Positions 5,496 through 6,662 of a DNA stretch of 6,662 nucleotides are shown piece after piece (position 1 is the first letter of the stretch; each line of letters starts with the position of its first letter). The notes beneath the pieces were generated by a model. That model saw nothing but the letters and a program-made list of their open reading frames with translations, had not been told where the DNA came from and ran no database searches. The position numbers were made by a program, and so were the translations under genes. The stretch is from NCBI GenBank assembly GCA_947455015.1, contig CANGMY010000082.1:1-6662 (forward strand). Direction: 5' to 3'. This stretch comes from Microthrixaceae bacterium. GTDB taxonomy: Bacteria; Actinomycetota; Acidimicrobiia; Acidimicrobiales; Acidimicrobilacustridaceae.

Positions 5496-6662
5496 TCAGC
5501 GACCGTTCACTGCACGCAACGCATCGACCAGGATCGCGGTGCCCTCAGCGCATTCCTCGTTGGTAAGCGTGAGCGGTGGCGCTACGCGCAAACAGTTGCC
5601 GTACAGACCACCCTTACCAATAAGCAGCCCATTCTCGCGACAGGTCTCAAGCACAGCGGCCGCAGCGGCAACATTTGGTTCGCGGCCATCAGCCCCGACC
5701 AGCTCGATACCGACCATGAGGCCCTTGCCTCGCACGTCGCCGACAATCGACAACTCATCGACAAGCGGACGCAACGCCGCAAACATCGTTTCGCCCTGAT
5801 GGAGCGAATTGGCCTGCAAATCGTGGGCCATCAGATAGTCAAGGTTCGCGAGTGCACCAGCACACACAAGTGGGTTCCCACCAAAGGTCGAAATCGAATT
5901 CGCGTTAACGCTGTCCATAAGTGACGCGCTTGCGACAACGCCCGCCATGGCGAGACCATTTCCAAGACCTTTCGCGAACGTGAGGATGTCTGGTTCAAGA
6001 CCATGAGCCTGGTAGCCCCAAAAGTTTTCACCGGTGCGACCCCAACCGGTTTGGACTTCATCGGTGATCCAAAGAATGCCGAATTCGCGACACACTTCTT
6101 GAAGCGCGCCGAGCAAACCGTCTGGCGGAACGGTGAAACCACCAACACCCTGAATGGGTTCGGCGATCATGCACGCAACATCGCCTGCGGTTGTTGTGGC
6201 AATGACATGGCGAAGGTCTTCGACAATCGCGTCGACAAAACCTTTTTCGTCGCGGTCGCGGAACGGCGAACGGAACATGTCTCCGTTGTGCACGTACGAC
6301 ACCGCAAACGGCGAGAGGCTCGATGACGACCAACCGCGGTTTCCCGTAACACCCATCGTGGCGAAGGAACGGCCGTGGTAGCTGTTACGAAGTGCGAGTA
6401 CCTGGTTCGAGCGCCGAACGGTAGAGGCCAACAACAGCGCCGCTTCATTCGCTTCAGAACCAGAGGTTGCGAAAAAGACCTTTGCGTCGGGAATGCCCGA
6501 CAACTCCCCTACCTTTTCGGCGAGTTCAATCATGGGCTCAACGAGATACAGCGTTGAGGTATGAATCATCTTGCCGGCTTGATCCTGAATCGCTTCAACA
6601 ACTTCGGGAAGCGAATAGGCCGTCATCGTCGTGAGGATGCCGCCAAAGAAATCGAGATAACG
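5496..6662 (-). CDS. Class-III PLP-dependent aminotransferase, AGXT2-like (partial, 5' end outside window)
   Basis: The frame is open to the right edge. The visible 388 residues begin Y-L-D-F-F-G-G-I, typical of a point some tens of residues into a class-III aminotransferase, so the ATG at 6626 is internal and the true start is beyond 6662. Numbered from the first visible residue, features are the PLP-phosphate loop S-G-S-E-A-N (about 67-72), Y-H-G-R (95-98), E-P-I-Q-G (168-172), the cofactor aspartate in D201-E-V-Q-T-G, the Schiff-base lysine K231 in F-A-K-G-L-G-N-G, and S-T-F-G-G-N-P (about 258-264). All key residues are present and the C-terminus is complete. The motif pattern resembles alanine-glyoxylate aminotransferase 2 or beta-aminoisobutyrate-pyruvate transaminases, which move an amino group from alanine or a beta-amino acid to glyoxylate or pyruvate. 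GABA or ornithine transaminase specificity cannot be excluded. No pathway partners are visible downstream. Confidence 0.9.
   Translation of the reverse strand, partial: RYLDFFGGILTTMTAYSLPEVVEAIQDQAGKMIHTSTLYLVEPMIELAEKVGELSGIPDAKVFFATSGSEANEAALLLASTVRRSNQVLALRNSYHGRSFATMGVTGNRGWSSSSLSPFAVSYVHNGDMFRSPFRDRDEKGFVDAIVEDLRHVIATTTAGDVACMIAEPIQGVGGFTVPPDGLLGALQEVCREFGILWITDEVQTGWGRTGENFWGYQAHGLEPDILTFAKGLGNGLAMAGVVASASLMDSVNANSISTFGGNPLVCAGALANLDYLMAHDLQANSLHQGETMFAALRPLVDELSIVGDVRGKGLMVGIELVGADGREPNVAAAAAVLETCRENGLLIGKGGLYGNCLRVAPPLTLTNEECAEGTAILVDALRAVNGR

Noticed and set aside
5296..5799. Plus-strand open frame of 167 codons across the DUF1295-aminotransferase junction
   Set aside because: It is antisense to two confidently identified genes and its product is Ser/Thr/Arg-rich without a family signature.
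6624..6626. ATG at 6626 as the start of the aminotransferase
   Set aside because: The frame stays open to the window edge and the upstream residues (Y-L-D-F-F-G-G) belong to the conserved N-terminal part of class-III aminotransferases, so this Met is internal.

Overview
The window looks like chromosomal DNA from an actinobacterium. I favour an Acidimicrobiia-type aquatic lineage, but this is inference. The evidence is moderately high GC, frequent GTG starts (four of the seven visible starts), two small families I know mainly from actinobacteria (DUF4031 and DUF6457), and a Thr-rich stalk after a signal peptide. Coding density is high, and no gap between genes exceeds about 140 bases. I see no tRNA, rRNA, CRISPR array, insertion sequence, phage gene or toxin-antitoxin pair.

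Layout. At the left edge (1-635, minus strand) is the 5' part of a gene for a secreted protein. It has a signal peptide, a Thr-rich linker and tandem InlB-type (Listeria-Bacteroides, Flg_new) repeats that run off the window. A 139-base divergent intergenic region (636-774) separates it from the only clear plus-strand gene, a 70-residue DUF6457 protein (775-987), which appears to be transcribed as a leaderless mRNA. This gene converges on a six-gene minus-strand run that fills the rest of the window. In transcription order (right to left) the run is: a class-III PLP aminotransferase of AGXT2 type (5' end outside the window), a DUF1295 membrane protein, a CYTH-like/CHAD protein, a ParA-type ATPase, glutamyl-Q tRNA(Asp) synthetase (gluQ), and a DUF4031 protein. 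Gaps are 51, 63, -4, 26 and -4 bases, so at least CHAD-ParA and gluQ-DUF4031 look translationally coupled.

How the genes may work together. The most interesting unit is CHAD-parA. CHAD domains bind polyphosphate and ParA ATPases position cellular cargo. The stop and start codons overlap as ATGA, which suggests a polyphosphate-granule positioning or partitioning pair; this is inference. A perfect 14-bp palindrome sits just upstream of the CHAD start and may be an operator for the CHAD-parA-gluQ-DUF4031 segment. GluQ acts on queuosine-modified tRNA(Asp), and the overlapping DUF4031 gene may have a linked role. The aminotransferase and the DUF1295 protein are probably metabolic genes that only share the transcript or direction. 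Nothing here is an obvious defence system or mobile system.
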